The position numbers were made by a program, and so were the translations under genes. Below, in pieces: positions 50,294 to 59,643 of a DNA stretch of 64,000 nt. The notes below the pieces were generated by a model. That model had not been told where the DNA came from. It did no database searches and worked only from the letters and a program-made list of their open reading frames with translations. The first letter of the stretch is position 1, and every line of letters begins with the position of its first letter. The DNA comes from Nocardioides insulae DSM 17944. GTDB lineage: Bacteria; Actinomycetota; Actinomycetes; Propionibacteriales; Nocardioidaceae. The stretch lies in assembly GCF_000422825.1 (NCBI RefSeq), contig NZ_AUGU01000015.1:6909-70908 (forward strand), in the 5' to 3' direction.

Positions 50294-51442
50294 GTGAATG
50301 TTGGGACCCAACGGCCACTCGGGCGCCGTGGACCGTGGCGGATCGCGAGCCTGCTGAGTGGGCTCGTGATCGCGGGGCTGCTCGTGGCCGGGTGCGCCGA
50401 GTTGCCCGGCACCGGCGGCGACACCGAAGCGGAGGACGGCACCACCGTCTCGCTCGCCGACGCCGAAGCGCTGGCGGATCCGAAAAGCTACGAGGGGGCG
50501 ACCCACGCCTCGCTGGGCGAGCAGGCGGTGCGCCCGATCGTCGAGGATCCGAAGCAGCAGCTCCCGGTCACCGTCACCGATGCCCAGGGCACCGAGGTGA
50601 CGGTCACCGACACCAGTCGGATCCTGGCACTGGACATCTACGGCACCCTGGCCCAGACCGTCTTCGAGCTCGGTCTCGGGGGTCAGGTGGTGGGGCGAGA
50701 CATCTCCACCCAGTTCGCGGAGGCCTCCGAGTTGCCGTTGGTGACCGGCAACGGCCACGAACTCGTGGCCGAGCAGATCCTCGCCCTGGACCCCACGGTC
50801 ATCCTCACCGACACCTCGCTGGGCCCCTGGGACGTCATCTTGCAGATGCGCGATGCCGGGATCCCCGTCGTCGTCATGGATTCGCACCGCGGCATCGACT
50901 CGGTCGGCTCCCTGACCCGTGAGGTCGCGCGCTCGCTCGGTGTAACGGAGGCGGGGAAGAAGCTCGCCCGACGGACCGAGAGCGAGATCGAGGCGGCCCG
51001 AGCCGAGATCGCGAAGGTCGCACCGGGCGCTGTCCAGGATCAGCTCCGCACCGTGTTCCTCTACGTCCGCGGGCAGGCCGGGGTCTACTACATGTTCGGC
51101 GAGGGCTCCGGCGCCGACGACCTCATCTCCGGCGTCGGCGGGTACGACGTGGCCGAGGAGATCGGCTGGAGCGGGATGAAGCCGGTCACCGACGAGGGCA
51201 TCATCGCCGCGCAGCCCGAGCTCATCCTGATGATGACCAAGGGTCTCGAGTCCGTCGGCGGGGTCGACGGGCTGCTGGAGCGGCTCCCCGCGCTCGCCCA
51301 GACACCGGCCGGGCAGCGAAAGCGCATCGTCGACATGCAGGACTCTGCCATCCTGGGTTACGGACCGCGCACGGCCGAGGTGCTCGAGTCCCTCGCTGTC
51401 GCGATCTATGCCCCGTCGGCAGCCGAGGCGTCCGATGAGTGA
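50294..51442 (+). CDS. hmuT: Haem-binding lipoprotein of the haem importer
   Basis: A 382-residue substrate-binding protein. The signal peptide ends in the lipobox LLVAGC. The mature protein has the periplasmic-binding class III form of HmuT: SRILALDIYGTLAQTVFELG, VTGNGHELVAEQILALDPTV and the second lobe with DDLISGVGGYDVAEEIGW. Candidate haem ligands cannot be fixed by eye. The GTG at 50294 follows GAGGGAG; an ATG at 50276 is the alternative. It overlaps hmuU by 8 bases. Confidence 0.9.
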   Translation: MNVGTQRPLGRRGPWRIASLLSGLVIAGLLVAGCAELPGTGGDTEAEDGTTVSLADAEALADPKSYEGATHASLGEQAVRPIVEDPKQQLPVTVTDAQGTEVTVTDTSRILALDIYGTLAQTVFELGLGGQVVGRDISTQFAEASELPLVTGNGHELVAEQILALDPTVILTDTSLGPWDVILQMRDAGIPVVVMDSHRGIDSVGSLTREVARSLGVTEAGKKLARRTESEIEAARAEIAKVAPGAVQDQLRTVFLYVRGQAGVYYMFGEGSGADDLISGVGGYDVAEEIGWSGMKPVTDEGIIAAQPELILMMTKGLESVGGVDGLLERLPALAQTPAGQRKRIVDMQDSAILGYGPRTAEVLESLAVAIYAPSAAEASDE

Positions 51443-52538
51443 GCGGACCGCCACCGCCGTACTGGCTGCCACCGAGCGGCCCTCGGCGGTGCTCCCGCGC
51501 ACCCGGAACCTGCGCGCCGTCCTGCTCTTCTCGGGACTCGGCATCGGTCTGGTGGTCACCGTGCTGCTCGCCGCCGGACGCGGTCAACTGCAGATCCCCG
51601 CCGACGAGGTGCTCGGTGCCGTCCTGCACCGCATCGGGCTGGACGTCGGACCGCTGCCCGCCCACCCGCAGGGGGAGGTCACCCTGTGGACCGTGCGCTT
51701 CCCGCGGGTCGTGCTCGCCGTCCTGGTAGGCGGCGCGCTCGCCGCAGCCGGCGCCCTGATGCAGGGCGTCTTCGGCAACCCGCTCGCCGAACCGGGAGTC
51801 GTCGGTGTGTCCACCGGCGCAGCCCTGGCGGCGGCCGTCGTGATCGTGTTCCAGATCGGCCTGCTGGGCGCCTGGACGGTGCCGGTCTTCGCCTTCGTCG
51901 GGGGGCTGGTGACGACTGTGCTGGTCTACCTGCTCTCGCGTGCTGACGGGCGTACCGAGGTCGTCACGCTGGTGCTGACCGGGATCGCGGTCAACGCGGT
52001 CTGCAGCGCCGGTCTGGCCCTGATGCTCTTCCTCGCCGACACCCAGGCGCGCGAGGAGATCATCTTCTGGCAGTTGGGCTCCCTCAACGGCACCCGATGG
52101 GTGTACGTCGCCGTGGTGGTGCCGTTCGTGGCCGTCGGCCTGGCCGGCGCGCTGGTCCTCGCCCGCCGGCTCGATGTCCTCGCCCTGGGTGACCGGGCCG
52201 CGCGACACGTGGGTATCCATGTGGAGCAGGTCCGCATGGTCGCGATCGTGCTCGTCGCGGTCCTGACCGCGGCCGGTGTCTCCTTCGCCGGGATCATCGG
52301 CTTCGTCGGCCTGGTGGTGCCGCATCTGATCCGCATGGTGATCGGCCCTGGCCACCGGCTGCTGATCCCCGCGAGCGCACTGGGTGGTGCTCTGCTGCTG
52401 CTCCTGGCCGACCTGGTGGCGCGGACGGCGGTGCCGTACGCCGACCTGCCGATCGGCATGCTCACCGCCCTGGTGGGTGGCCCGTTCTTCTTCTGGCTGC
52501 TGCGCCGCACGCGCCGGACCGCGGGCGGGTGGGCCTGA
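51435..52538 (+). CDS. hmuU: Haem ABC importer permease
   Basis: A 367-residue FecCD-family permease with about nine or ten helices. RFPRVVLAVLVGGALAAAGA and the following GVFGNPLAEPGVVGVSTGAA are family signatures, as is the cytoplasmic coupling region containing LGDRAARHVGI. It works as a dimer with HmuV. It overlaps hmuT by 8 bases and hmuV by one base. Confidence 0.93.
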   Translation: MSERTATAVLAATERPSAVLPRTRNLRAVLLFSGLGIGLVVTVLLAAGRGQLQIPADEVLGAVLHRIGLDVGPLPAHPQGEVTLWTVRFPRVVLAVLVGGALAAAGALMQGVFGNPLAEPGVVGVSTGAALAAAVVIVFQIGLLGAWTVPVFAFVGGLVTTVLVYLLSRADGRTEVVTLVLTGIAVNAVCSAGLALMLFLADTQAREEIIFWQLGSLNGTRWVYVAVVVPFVAVGLAGALVLARRLDVLALGDRAARHVGIHVEQVRMVAIVLVAVLTAAGVSFAGIIGFVGLVVPHLIRMVIGPGHRLLIPASALGGALLLLLADLVARTAVPYADLPIGMLTALVGGPFFFWLLRRTRRTAGGWA

Positions 52539-53392
52539 TGCTGCAACTCGACCGGGTCTGTGTCAGCTTCGAGGCCAAGACCGTCCTGAGCGGCGTCGAC
52601 CTCCGGGTCGTGCCCGGTGAACTCGTCGCATTGGTGGGCCCCAACGGCGCCGGGAAGTCGACCGTGCTCGGCGTGATGTCCGGTGATCTCCCGCCCGACA
52701 CCGGCGCGGCCACGCTCGACGGACGCGCGGTATCGGAGTGGAAGAACCTCGCCCTGGCCCGCCGCCGCGCCGTCCTGCCGCAGGAGCACCGGGTCGCCTT
52801 CGGGTTCCCCGCGGTCGAGGTCGTCCGGATGGGACGTGCCCCGTGGGCTCGCACCGACCGTGAACGGGCCGATGACGACGTGGTGGCCGACGCGATGCAA
52901 CGCACCGAGGTGCTCGGCCTGGCCGACCGCAGCTTCCCCACGCTCTCCGGCGGCGAGAAGGCCCGGGTGGCCTTCGCCCGGGTGCTGGCCCAGGAGACCG
53001 AGCTCGTCCTGCTCGACGAGCCGACCGCCGCCCTCGACCTGCGTCACCAGGAGCAGGTGCTCGCTGAGGCGCGCCGGCTCGCCGCGGGCGGGACCGCGGT
53101 GGTGGCCGTCGTGCACGACCTGAGCCTGGCGGCGGCGTACGCCGACCGGCTCTGTGTCCTGGACCGGGGTGTCGTCGTGGCCGACGGGCCTCCTACGCAG
53201 GTGCTCGATCATGAGTTGATCGGCCGGGTCTACGACCACCCCGTCGACGTCATCCGGCACCGCGACCGGCTGCTCGTCGTACCGCGGCGGCTGGGGTCGG
53301 ACGGTGACCTCGCCGCCCCCTCTGCCGCCGGCACCCGAAGCGGCACCGCACCGAGCACCGAGGAGAACGCGCCAGGGGCGTCCGCACGATGA
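52538..53392 (+). CDS. hmuV: Haem ABC importer ATPase
   Basis: A 284-residue single-domain ATPase. Walker A GPNGAGKST, signature LSGGEKARV, Walker B VLLDEPTAAL and the switch His in VVHDLSLAA are intact. The C-terminal ~35 residues are Ala/Gly-rich and not part of the fold. It begins at an ATG overlapping the hmuU stop and overlaps the next gene by 4 bases. Confidence 0.93.
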   Translation: MLQLDRVCVSFEAKTVLSGVDLRVVPGELVALVGPNGAGKSTVLGVMSGDLPPDTGAATLDGRAVSEWKNLALARRRAVLPQEHRVAFGFPAVEVVRMGRAPWARTDRERADDDVVADAMQRTEVLGLADRSFPTLSGGEKARVAFARVLAQETELVLLDEPTAALDLRHQEQVLAEARRLAAGGTAVVAVVHDLSLAAAYADRLCVLDRGVVVADGPPTQVLDHELIGRVYDHPVDVIRHRDRLLVVPRRLGSDGDLAAPSAAGTRSGTAPSTEENAPGASAR

Positions 53393-54576
53393 CGGGACAG
53401 CGGTCCGGGCCCCGGACCCGCCGGGGAGGACGGGCGAGTCGGTGGCGATGGCTGCTGGTGACCGCGCTGGCGGCCGTCCCGTCGGTCGTCCTGGTCGGGG
53501 CGAGCCCGCACGCCGAGGCCGCGGGGCGAGTGAGCGTCGCCAACGAGTCCGGCGACCCGGTCGCGGATCCCGACTACGCCACGACGGTGACCGTCTCCGG
53601 TAGCGGCTTCCAGTCGATCCAAGGCGGTCACGGCGGCATCTACGTCTTCTTCGGCATGGTGAAGGACGGCTGGCGGCCCAGCCAGGGAGGGCAGACCGGC
53701 CAGGACTACCTCTACGTCCCTGACAGCGAGTCCAAGAACAACGCCGGCTACCAGCGCTTCGTCGCCTTCCCCGGGAGCGACACCGCGGGTGCCGCCAACG
53801 GCGGCACCGTGCAGGCCGACGGCAGCTGGTCCACGCGGCTGGTGATCCCCGGCGCAACCTTCCAGTCCGCCGACCGCGAGGGCAACGCCACTACCGTCGA
53901 CTGCCAGAAGGTCACCTGCGGGATCATCACCATCGGCGCACACGGCGTCGTCAACAGCAGCAACGAGAGTTTCACCCCCGTGCAGTTCGAGGACCTCCGG
54001 GCCGAGGGCGACTCGAACGCCGGTGACGGTTCCGGCGACGACTCCGATGAGGGCACCGCCGCGCCGGCGCAGCAGGACGACACCGCCGCGACGACCACCC
54101 GACCCACGCCGGGTACCACTGCCGCGCCCACCTCGACCGTGCGGCGCGGCAAGCCGAAGGTGACGGTCGACAGGTCCACCGCCGTGGTCGGTCGGGTCCT
54201 GACCTTCACCGGTGGCGGGTTCCTCCCGGGCGAGCAGGTCGTTGCGTCCTTCGATGACGGGATGGCCGCGGTCGGCCCGATCAGCGCCGGGCCCAGCGGT
54301 GAGGTCGCAGGAGTGCTGCAGTTGCCGGCCGACACCACCGGCGGTACACACCTGCTCCGGCTCAGCGGTGCCGCCTCGGGAGCCAAGCCCACCGTCAGTT
54401 TCGCCGTGCTGGAGCCTGCGGCCGTGAGCACGGAGCAGGACGAGGAACGAGCGGTGTGGCCGGCGTACCTCTTCCTCGGGGTCTCCCTGCTCGCGCTGGC
54501 CGGTGCGACGGTCGCCGTGGTGGTGCGGCGTCGCCGACGCAGCACCCGTCGCAAGGAGGCCGCCCGTGTCGCGTGA
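53389..54576 (+). CDS. Surface protein with a C-terminal membrane anchor (haem locus)
   Basis: A 395-residue protein. An Arg-rich start and hydrophobic run form a signal peptide ending near AEAA (about 45). A first extracellular domain (46-205) contains ATTVTVSGSGFQS, GGIYVFFGMVKDGWRPSQGG and a Cys pair in DCQKVTCG. A Thr/Ala/Asp-rich linker (206-255) and an Ig-like segment (256-340) follow. A helix at about 358-378 and RRRRR at the end form the anchor. The first domain is similar to residues 300-455 of the third surface protein here, but it has no HtaA domain. Function unknown; the position between hmuV and htaA implies haem or surface binding. The overlap with hmuV shows cotranslation. Confidence 0.7.
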   Translation: MTGQRSGPRTRRGGRASRWRWLLVTALAAVPSVVLVGASPHAEAAGRVSVANESGDPVADPDYATTVTVSGSGFQSIQGGHGGIYVFFGMVKDGWRPSQGGQTGQDYLYVPDSESKNNAGYQRFVAFPGSDTAGAANGGTVQADGSWSTRLVIPGATFQSADREGNATTVDCQKVTCGIITIGAHGVVNSSNESFTPVQFEDLRAEGDSNAGDGSGDDSDEGTAAPAQQDDTAATTTRPTPGTTAAPTSTVRRGKPKVTVDRSTAVVGRVLTFTGGGFLPGEQVVASFDDGMAAVGPISAGPSGEVAGVLQLPADTTGGTHLLRLSGAASGAKPTVSFAVLEPAAVSTEQDEERAVWPAYLFLGVSLLALAGATVAVVVRRRRRSTRRKEAARVA

Positions 54577-56791
54577 GCACCGGTCGTTGCCCGCGCTGCT
54601 TGCGGTCTTGGGCACCGCCGTGGCGGTCGCCCTGCTCGCGATGGCAGGCATGGTCTCCGTCGGCTCGTCCGCCTGGCCTGCCGCGGGTGCGGACCCCGGC
54701 GACGAGACGAACGCCCCGACCGCCCTCGAGGTCACCGACGCCCAGCTGCGGTGGGGTGTCAACAACGAGAGCAACAACCGCGCCTTCGCGCCCGGCACCT
54801 ACAACTTCCTCTCCGCCGGCAAGGTGGGCAATCCCGGTGAGGGCGGCCAGACCATGGCCGGCCCCGGCACCTGGTCCAACGGCAAGGCTGCCGGCTGGTC
54901 GGCGAGCTCGGGCAATGTCGAGATCGAGAAGTATCTCGACGCCACCCGGACCTACGCGCCGGCGACCTGGGCCGGGCTGCGCACCGGCCCGGACGGGCAG
55001 AGCCTCCCGGGCGCGGCAGCGGGCGTGTACTCGGGGCACCAGGTGGTGCTCTCCGGCGGCACCGGTGCGCTGGACACGACCACCGGGGACGGCCGGATCG
55101 CCTGGGAGGGCAGCTTCACCGTCGTCTACTACAGCGGAATGTCCTTCTTCTACGTCAGCGATCCGGTGCTGAACCTCGAGAACGGCGTCGCGACCGTGAC
55201 CGCCACCCTCGGTGGCTACGCATCCTCGATGGACGACATGACCCAGTGGGCGCCGGTCTCCTCGAAGCAGGTCACCCTGGCCGACCTGGGACGCATCGAC
55301 CTGTCGGCCGAGCTCGGCTTCACCGCCACACCGGCCTACCGGGGGGTGAGGGTGCAGGGGACGGAGCCCGCCCAGGTGCGCTCCGGCGCGCACTGGGGGT
55401 CCTTCCCCCAGTCCTTCGTCGACTACCAGGTCGGCGCCGGCACCGGGGCGTACTGGTACTCCAGCGGTGGATCCAGCGACAGGGCCAAGCCGGCCCTCCC
55501 GATGACGGTGAGCTACGACGCCGGCGATCCGGTCACCCCCGGAGGGCCTGCCGATCCCACCGAAGAACCGACTTCGGACCCCACCGAGGGTCCGGCCGAG
55601 GACCCGACCGGGGAACCCACGTCGGTGCCCGGGGGAGGCGTCGAGATCACCGACGCCCAACTGCGGTGGGGGCTCAACAACGAGAGCAACAACCGGGCCT
55701 TCGCGCCCGGCACCTACAACTTCCTCTCCGCGGGCAGACTCGGCGATCCGGGTGAGGGCGGGCAGATGTTGTCCGATGCCGACACCTGGCCCAACGGTAG
55801 GGCGGCCGGCTGGTCGGCGAGCTCGGGCAATGTCGAGATCGAGAAGTATCTCGACTCCTCGGCTGCCTATCAGCCGGCCACCTGGGCCGGTCTGAGCACG
55901 GGAACGGACGGGAAGGCCCTCCCGAGTGCGACTGCGGGCGGGTACTCGGGGCACCAGGTGGTGCTCTCCGGCGGCACCGGTGCGCTGGACACGACCACCG
56001 GGGACGGGCGGATCGCCTGGAAGGGCAGTTTCACCGTCGCCTACTACAGCGGGATGTCCTTCTTCTACGTGACCGATCCGGTGCTCACGGCCACCGCCGG
56101 CCGGGTCAAGATCACCGCCACCCTCGGCGGCTACGGCTCCTCGATGGACGACCAGAGCAAATGGGAACCGGTCTCCGCGACTCGGGTCACCCTCGCAGAC
56201 CTGGGGCACGTCGACCTGTCGACCGAGCTCGGTTTCACCCGGACCCCCGCCTACCGCGGGGTGAAGGTCTCGGTGCCATCCCCGGGCCAGGTGCGCACGG
56301 GGAAGCACTGGGGCGCCTTCCCGCAGTCCTTCGTCGACTACCAGCGCCGCGCGGGGACCGGTTCGTACTGGTACTCCAGTGGCGGGTCCAGCGACAAGGC
56401 CAAGCCGGCCCTCCCGATGACCGTGAGCTACGACGCCAGCAGCCCGGTGCCGCCGCCGTCCCCTCAGGACCCCACCGAGGATGCCCCCGACCCGATCAGC
56501 AACGACCCGGTCCTGCCACCCGGCGAGACCGATGATCCCTCCGAGGCCACTTCGACGCCGGCCCCGACATCTCCCGGGGGTGCCGCCCAGCCTGCCGGAA
56601 ACACCGCTCCGGTCGCGGCCGGCGGGACCACCGTCATGGGCGCCATGCCGCTCGGGACGGTGCTGCCCGTCGCCTCGGTGGAGCCGGACGGGGGGCTTCC
56701 GCCGTGGCCGTGGTGGGCAGGCGGAGCCGCCCTGCTCGGCACCGCCGGACTGCTGATCTCCACGTTCGGTCCGGGGCGTCGTACGCCCTGA
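54566..56791 (+). CDS. Haem-uptake surface protein with two HtaA domains
   Basis: A 741-residue protein. The signal peptide is residues 1-42. Two HtaA-type domains follow (about 56-320 and 361-625), each beginning VTDAQLRWG or ITDAQLRWG, with NFLSAG, GYSGHQVVLSGGTGALD-type and YYSGMSFFYV motifs. In corynebacterial HtaA, conserved Tyr and His residues of these domains bind haem; here Tyr155/His158 and the YYSGM Tyr residues are candidates. A Pro/Thr/Glu-rich linker separates the domains. The C-terminus is an anchor helix with GRR. The two domains are very alike at DNA level. GTG at 54566 follows AAGGAGG and overlaps the preceding gene by 11 bases. Confidence 0.87.
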   Translation: MSREHRSLPALLAVLGTAVAVALLAMAGMVSVGSSAWPAAGADPGDETNAPTALEVTDAQLRWGVNNESNNRAFAPGTYNFLSAGKVGNPGEGGQTMAGPGTWSNGKAAGWSASSGNVEIEKYLDATRTYAPATWAGLRTGPDGQSLPGAAAGVYSGHQVVLSGGTGALDTTTGDGRIAWEGSFTVVYYSGMSFFYVSDPVLNLENGVATVTATLGGYASSMDDMTQWAPVSSKQVTLADLGRIDLSAELGFTATPAYRGVRVQGTEPAQVRSGAHWGSFPQSFVDYQVGAGTGAYWYSSGGSSDRAKPALPMTVSYDAGDPVTPGGPADPTEEPTSDPTEGPAEDPTGEPTSVPGGGVEITDAQLRWGLNNESNNRAFAPGTYNFLSAGRLGDPGEGGQMLSDADTWPNGRAAGWSASSGNVEIEKYLDSSAAYQPATWAGLSTGTDGKALPSATAGGYSGHQVVLSGGTGALDTTTGDGRIAWKGSFTVAYYSGMSFFYVTDPVLTATAGRVKITATLGGYGSSMDDQSKWEPVSATRVTLADLGHVDLSTELGFTRTPAYRGVKVSVPSPGQVRTGKHWGAFPQSFVDYQRRAGTGSYWYSSGGSSDKAKPALPMTVSYDASSPVPPPSPQDPTEDAPDPISNDPVLPPGETDDPSEATSTPAPTSPGGAAQPAGNTAPVAAGGTTVMGAMPLGTVLPVASVEPDGGLPPWPWWAGGAALLGTAGLLISTFGPGRRTP
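54731..56437 (+). repeat. Internal duplication of the HtaA domain coding sequence
   Basis: The segment 54731-55522 is repeated at 55646-56437 with a constant offset of 915 bases (305 codons). Several stretches are nearly identical, for example around 54901/55816 and 55028/55943, including synonymous positions. This suggests recent duplication or gene conversion. Confidence 0.85.
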
Positions 56792-56914
56792 CCGACCGGT
56801 CCATCGCCAACCGACCTCCCCTCACTCATCCATCACCGGCACGTGCCGCTCGGGCCGCCGCGTGCGCTCCCACCCATGCCCGGATCCCTCCGGCACCCAC
56901 CCGAAAGGCACACC

Positions 56915-58870
56915 ATGTCCTCACCCCGCACCCGAAGCGCCCTGGGCGCGAGCGTGGCGGTCGGGCTCGTCGCACCGACCCTGGCCATGCTGGCTGTCTC
57001 GCCCGCCCACGCCGCGGACCGGGTCGCCGTCACCGACGCCCAGTTCCGCTGGGGGATCAACGACGAATCCAACAGCGCCGGCTACGCGCCAGGGACGTTC
57101 AACCTGTTCTCGGCCGGGAAGATCGGCAACCCCGGCGTGGGCGGCCTGATGCTCAAGGCCGCCGATGAGGGGGCCACCTGGACCAACGGCGCCGCCGCCG
57201 GCTGGAAGGCGACCGATGGCAACGTCACCATCGAGAAGCAGCAGGCCGACGGCTCCTACGCCACCACCACCTGGGCCGGCACCAACACCACGCCTGCCGG
57301 GGAGAAGGTCGACACGAATGGGAAGCACAGCGCCCATCAGGTCGTCATCGATGCCGGCACCGGCATCCTCGACGCCGACGCCGATGACGCCCGGCTGAGC
57401 TGGGACGGAGACTTCAGCGTGATCTTCTACTCGGGGATGACCTACTTCACCGTCTCGGACCCGCAACTGAACGTGGAGGACGGCGAGGGCACCCTGACCG
57501 CCACCCTCGGCGGCTACGGCACCGCGATGGACGACCCGACCAAGTGGGAGGCCCTCCCCGACACCGAGGTCACTCTCGCCACCCTGCCCGATGTGGACGT
57601 CACCCCCGAGGGCATCGAGGTCACGCCGGACTATCAGGGCGTGCACTACGACGCTCCGACGAACGCCACCCCGCAGGCGCGGACCGGTGCGAACTGGGGC
57701 TCCTTCCCGCAGGACTTCGTCGACTTCCAGCAGCGCACCGGCAGTTCGTCGTACTGGTACAGCAGCGGTGGCGGTGCGGACGCCCGCAAGGCCGCCCGAC
57801 CCCTCTCGGTGGCGGTCAACGCGAGCCAGACGGCCGGGAAGGTCACGGTCAGCGGCACCGAGTTCGACAGCGACGAGACCGCGACCGTGACCGTCGAGGG
57901 CACCGGCTTCGATCCGGCCCTGGCCACCGGCACTCGGCCGCCGCTGGCCGGTAAGCCCTCCGGTGCCTATGTCGCCGTCGGCAAGTACGCCGACGCCTGG
58001 GAGCCCTCCCAGGGGGCGCCCAGCACCGCTCGGGTGAACGGCGATGTGGCCTGGGCCGTGAACGCCGAGGACATGGAGACCATCGGCGGCCCCGCAGCGG
58101 GCGCGATCGAGCTGCGCCCGGACGGCAGCTTCACGGCGGAGCTGGAGGTCGACAGGGCAGCCATCGACGCGAAGGCCACCGACCCGAGCCTGACCGAGTA
58201 CGGCATCTACACCTACGCCGGCGGCGGGGCGAAGCAGGCGGCGTACGAGACCTTCACCCCGATCACCTTCACCAAGCCCACAACCCCGAACCCGCCGCCC
58301 CCCGCCCCCAAGCCCAGCACGGTGAGCGTCCTCGGCAGCGGCGTCACCACCTACGGCTCCGCGGGCAGCCTGCGGGTCCGCGTGCCCTCGACGGGCACGG
58401 TCTCGCTGGCCGGGCTCGGTGTCACCCAGCGGGTCGCCGCCCGCGGGGGAGTGGCCACCGTGCGCGTGCCCTCGGGCCTGCGCGCGGGCAGGTACGTCGC
58501 GCGGGTGAGCTACAGCGGCAACGCGTCGTATGCGCCGAAGACGGTCACCAAGGCCGTCACGGTGCGCAAGGCCCGCACCACGCTGAGCACCCGCTGGGCG
58601 AGCAAGCCCCGCAAGAACCGCAAGGCCACGCTGGTCGTCCGGACGCGTGCGGTCGCGGCGCGGCCGACCGGCCGCATCCAGGTGGTGCTGAAGAAGGCCG
58701 GTAAGCGGGTCCAGCTCACCCGCACGCTCCAGCGCGGCCAGAGCCGGGTCGTGCTGAACAAGCGCCAGGTGCGCAAGCTCGGTACCGGCCGGTGGGTCGT
58801 CCGCGCGACCTACCGCGGTGACGCCAACTATCAGCCCACGGGCACCACGATCCGCACGCGCGTTCGCTGA
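56915..58870 (+). CDS. Secreted HtaA-domain protein with a basic C-terminus
   Basis: A 651-residue protein. The signal peptide ends at AHA-A (about 33). The HtaA domain (36-295) has VTDAQFRWGIND, AHQVVIDAGTGILD and FYSGMTYFTV. The second domain (about 300-455) has GAYVAVGKYADAWEPSQG and GIYTYAGGGAKQAAYETFTP and is related to the first domain of the 53389 gene. After a Pro-rich linker there are two Ig-like repeats; the last ~100 residues are very rich in Lys and Arg. No membrane helix is present, so it is secreted or held on the cell wall by charge. ATG 56915 follows AAAGG. Confidence 0.85.
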   Translation: MSSPRTRSALGASVAVGLVAPTLAMLAVSPAHAADRVAVTDAQFRWGINDESNSAGYAPGTFNLFSAGKIGNPGVGGLMLKAADEGATWTNGAAAGWKATDGNVTIEKQQADGSYATTTWAGTNTTPAGEKVDTNGKHSAHQVVIDAGTGILDADADDARLSWDGDFSVIFYSGMTYFTVSDPQLNVEDGEGTLTATLGGYGTAMDDPTKWEALPDTEVTLATLPDVDVTPEGIEVTPDYQGVHYDAPTNATPQARTGANWGSFPQDFVDFQQRTGSSSYWYSSGGGADARKAARPLSVAVNASQTAGKVTVSGTEFDSDETATVTVEGTGFDPALATGTRPPLAGKPSGAYVAVGKYADAWEPSQGAPSTARVNGDVAWAVNAEDMETIGGPAAGAIELRPDGSFTAELEVDRAAIDAKATDPSLTEYGIYTYAGGGAKQAAYETFTPITFTKPTTPNPPPPAPKPSTVSVLGSGVTTYGSAGSLRVRVPSTGTVSLAGLGVTQRVAARGGVATVRVPSGLRAGRYVARVSYSGNASYAPKTVTKAVTVRKARTTLSTRWASKPRKNRKATLVVRTRAVAARPTGRIQVVLKKAGKRVQLTRTLQRGQSRVVLNKRQVRKLGTGRWVVRATYRGDANYQPTGTTIRTRVR

Positions 58871-58883
58871 CCGATCGCCCTCA

Positions 58884-58919
58884 CCCTGGCCCCGGGGTCC
58901 GACGTCCCCGGGGCCAGGG
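58884..58919 (+). terminator. Strong hairpin terminator of the haem operon
   Basis: CCCTGGCCCCGGGG and its exact reverse complement form a 14-bp stem with an 8-base loop, 14 bases after the last haem-locus gene. Confidence 0.9.
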
Positions 58920-58941
58920 CCATGCCCGTCGCGGTCGGATC

Positions 58942-58985
58942 GGACCTGCCGGACGGTTGAGTCGGACCCCGTGGACGGTCGGGCT
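58942..58985 (-). repeat. Two copies of the 22-bp repeat, minus orientation
   Basis: The reverse complement of 58942-58963 matches the 1-81 unit at 19 of 22 positions. The next 22 bases (58964-58985) match at about 13 of 22. It lies between the convergent haem operon and tetR. Confidence 0.75.
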
Positions 58986-59077
58986 ACCGAACTCGCCTCT
59001 CGACCGTCCGCGGGCGCAACCCGACATGCCGGGAGGCGCGGCTCAGGTTCGAGAGCAGCTGCACCCGCTGGTCCGGG

Positions 59078-59641
59078 TCAGGGGCATCCGAGGGCTCGAA
59101 GGACGAACGACTCCACCTGCTCGGACGGGAGGTCACGAGGGGTCAGACAGGCGTGCACGAGTGCGAGCGCGGTGTCGGGATCCGGCACGGTCATGGTCCC
59201 GGACTCGACCCCTTCCGCAAGGATGCGCCGCAGGACGTCCTCGACAGCGGTGACGTGTGCCCGGATAGCCCTGCGCGAGGAGTCCGGCAGCCGGCCCACG
59301 AGCTGTACGCCGAGCCCCATGTGGAAGGTGTGGCCGGCCTCGAGCTGATGGCGGATGTAGTAGCGCATCCGCAGGACGGGGTCGGGGGTGCTGGCCAGGC
59401 GTTCCTCGAGCTCGGCGACGTACGCCTCCGTCTCCGCCGAGGCGAACCCGACCACCACGGCCGCCTTGTCGGGGAAGTGATGGTAGATGGCCGTCCGGCC
59501 GAGCCCCGCGCGCTCGGCGATCCGGGCCATCGTGATGGCGTCGTAGCTCTCCTGCGCCATCAGGTCGGCGAAGGCGTCGAAGATCCGCCGGTGAACCTGG
59601 TGGCGGTGTTCGGGGACCGTGGCGGCCGAGATCCTCGGCAC
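59078..59641 (-). CDS. TetR-family transcriptional regulator
   Basis: A 187-residue repressor-type protein. The helix-turn-helix is ITMARIAERAGLGRTAIYHH near residues 37-56, with FPDKAAVV after it as usual. The C-terminal ligand domain is not assignable. GTG start at 59641, 2 bases after the PNP stop, so it is cotranscribed with PNP. Its target could be a TetR-type site such as those seen before tesB or mutA, but this is only a guess. Confidence 0.88.
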   Translation of the reverse strand: MPRISAATVPEHRHQVHRRIFDAFADLMAQESYDAITMARIAERAGLGRTAIYHHFPDKAAVVVGFASAETEAYVAELEERLASTPDPVLRMRYYIRHQLEAGHTFHMGLGVQLVGRLPDSSRRAIRAHVTAVEDVLRRILAEGVESGTMTVPDPDTALALVHACLTPRDLPSEQVESFVLRALGCP

Positions 59642-59643
59642 GG

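Noticed and set aside
54395..56308. A 637-codon open frame on the minus strand with internal repeats
   Set aside because: The repeats mirror the duplicated HtaA domains of the opposite strand; no domain of its own.
59078..59641. TetR gene as local regulator of the haem operon
   Set aside because: It is convergent with that operon and lies in a transcript with the purine phosphorylase gene; no matching operator was seen before hmuT.
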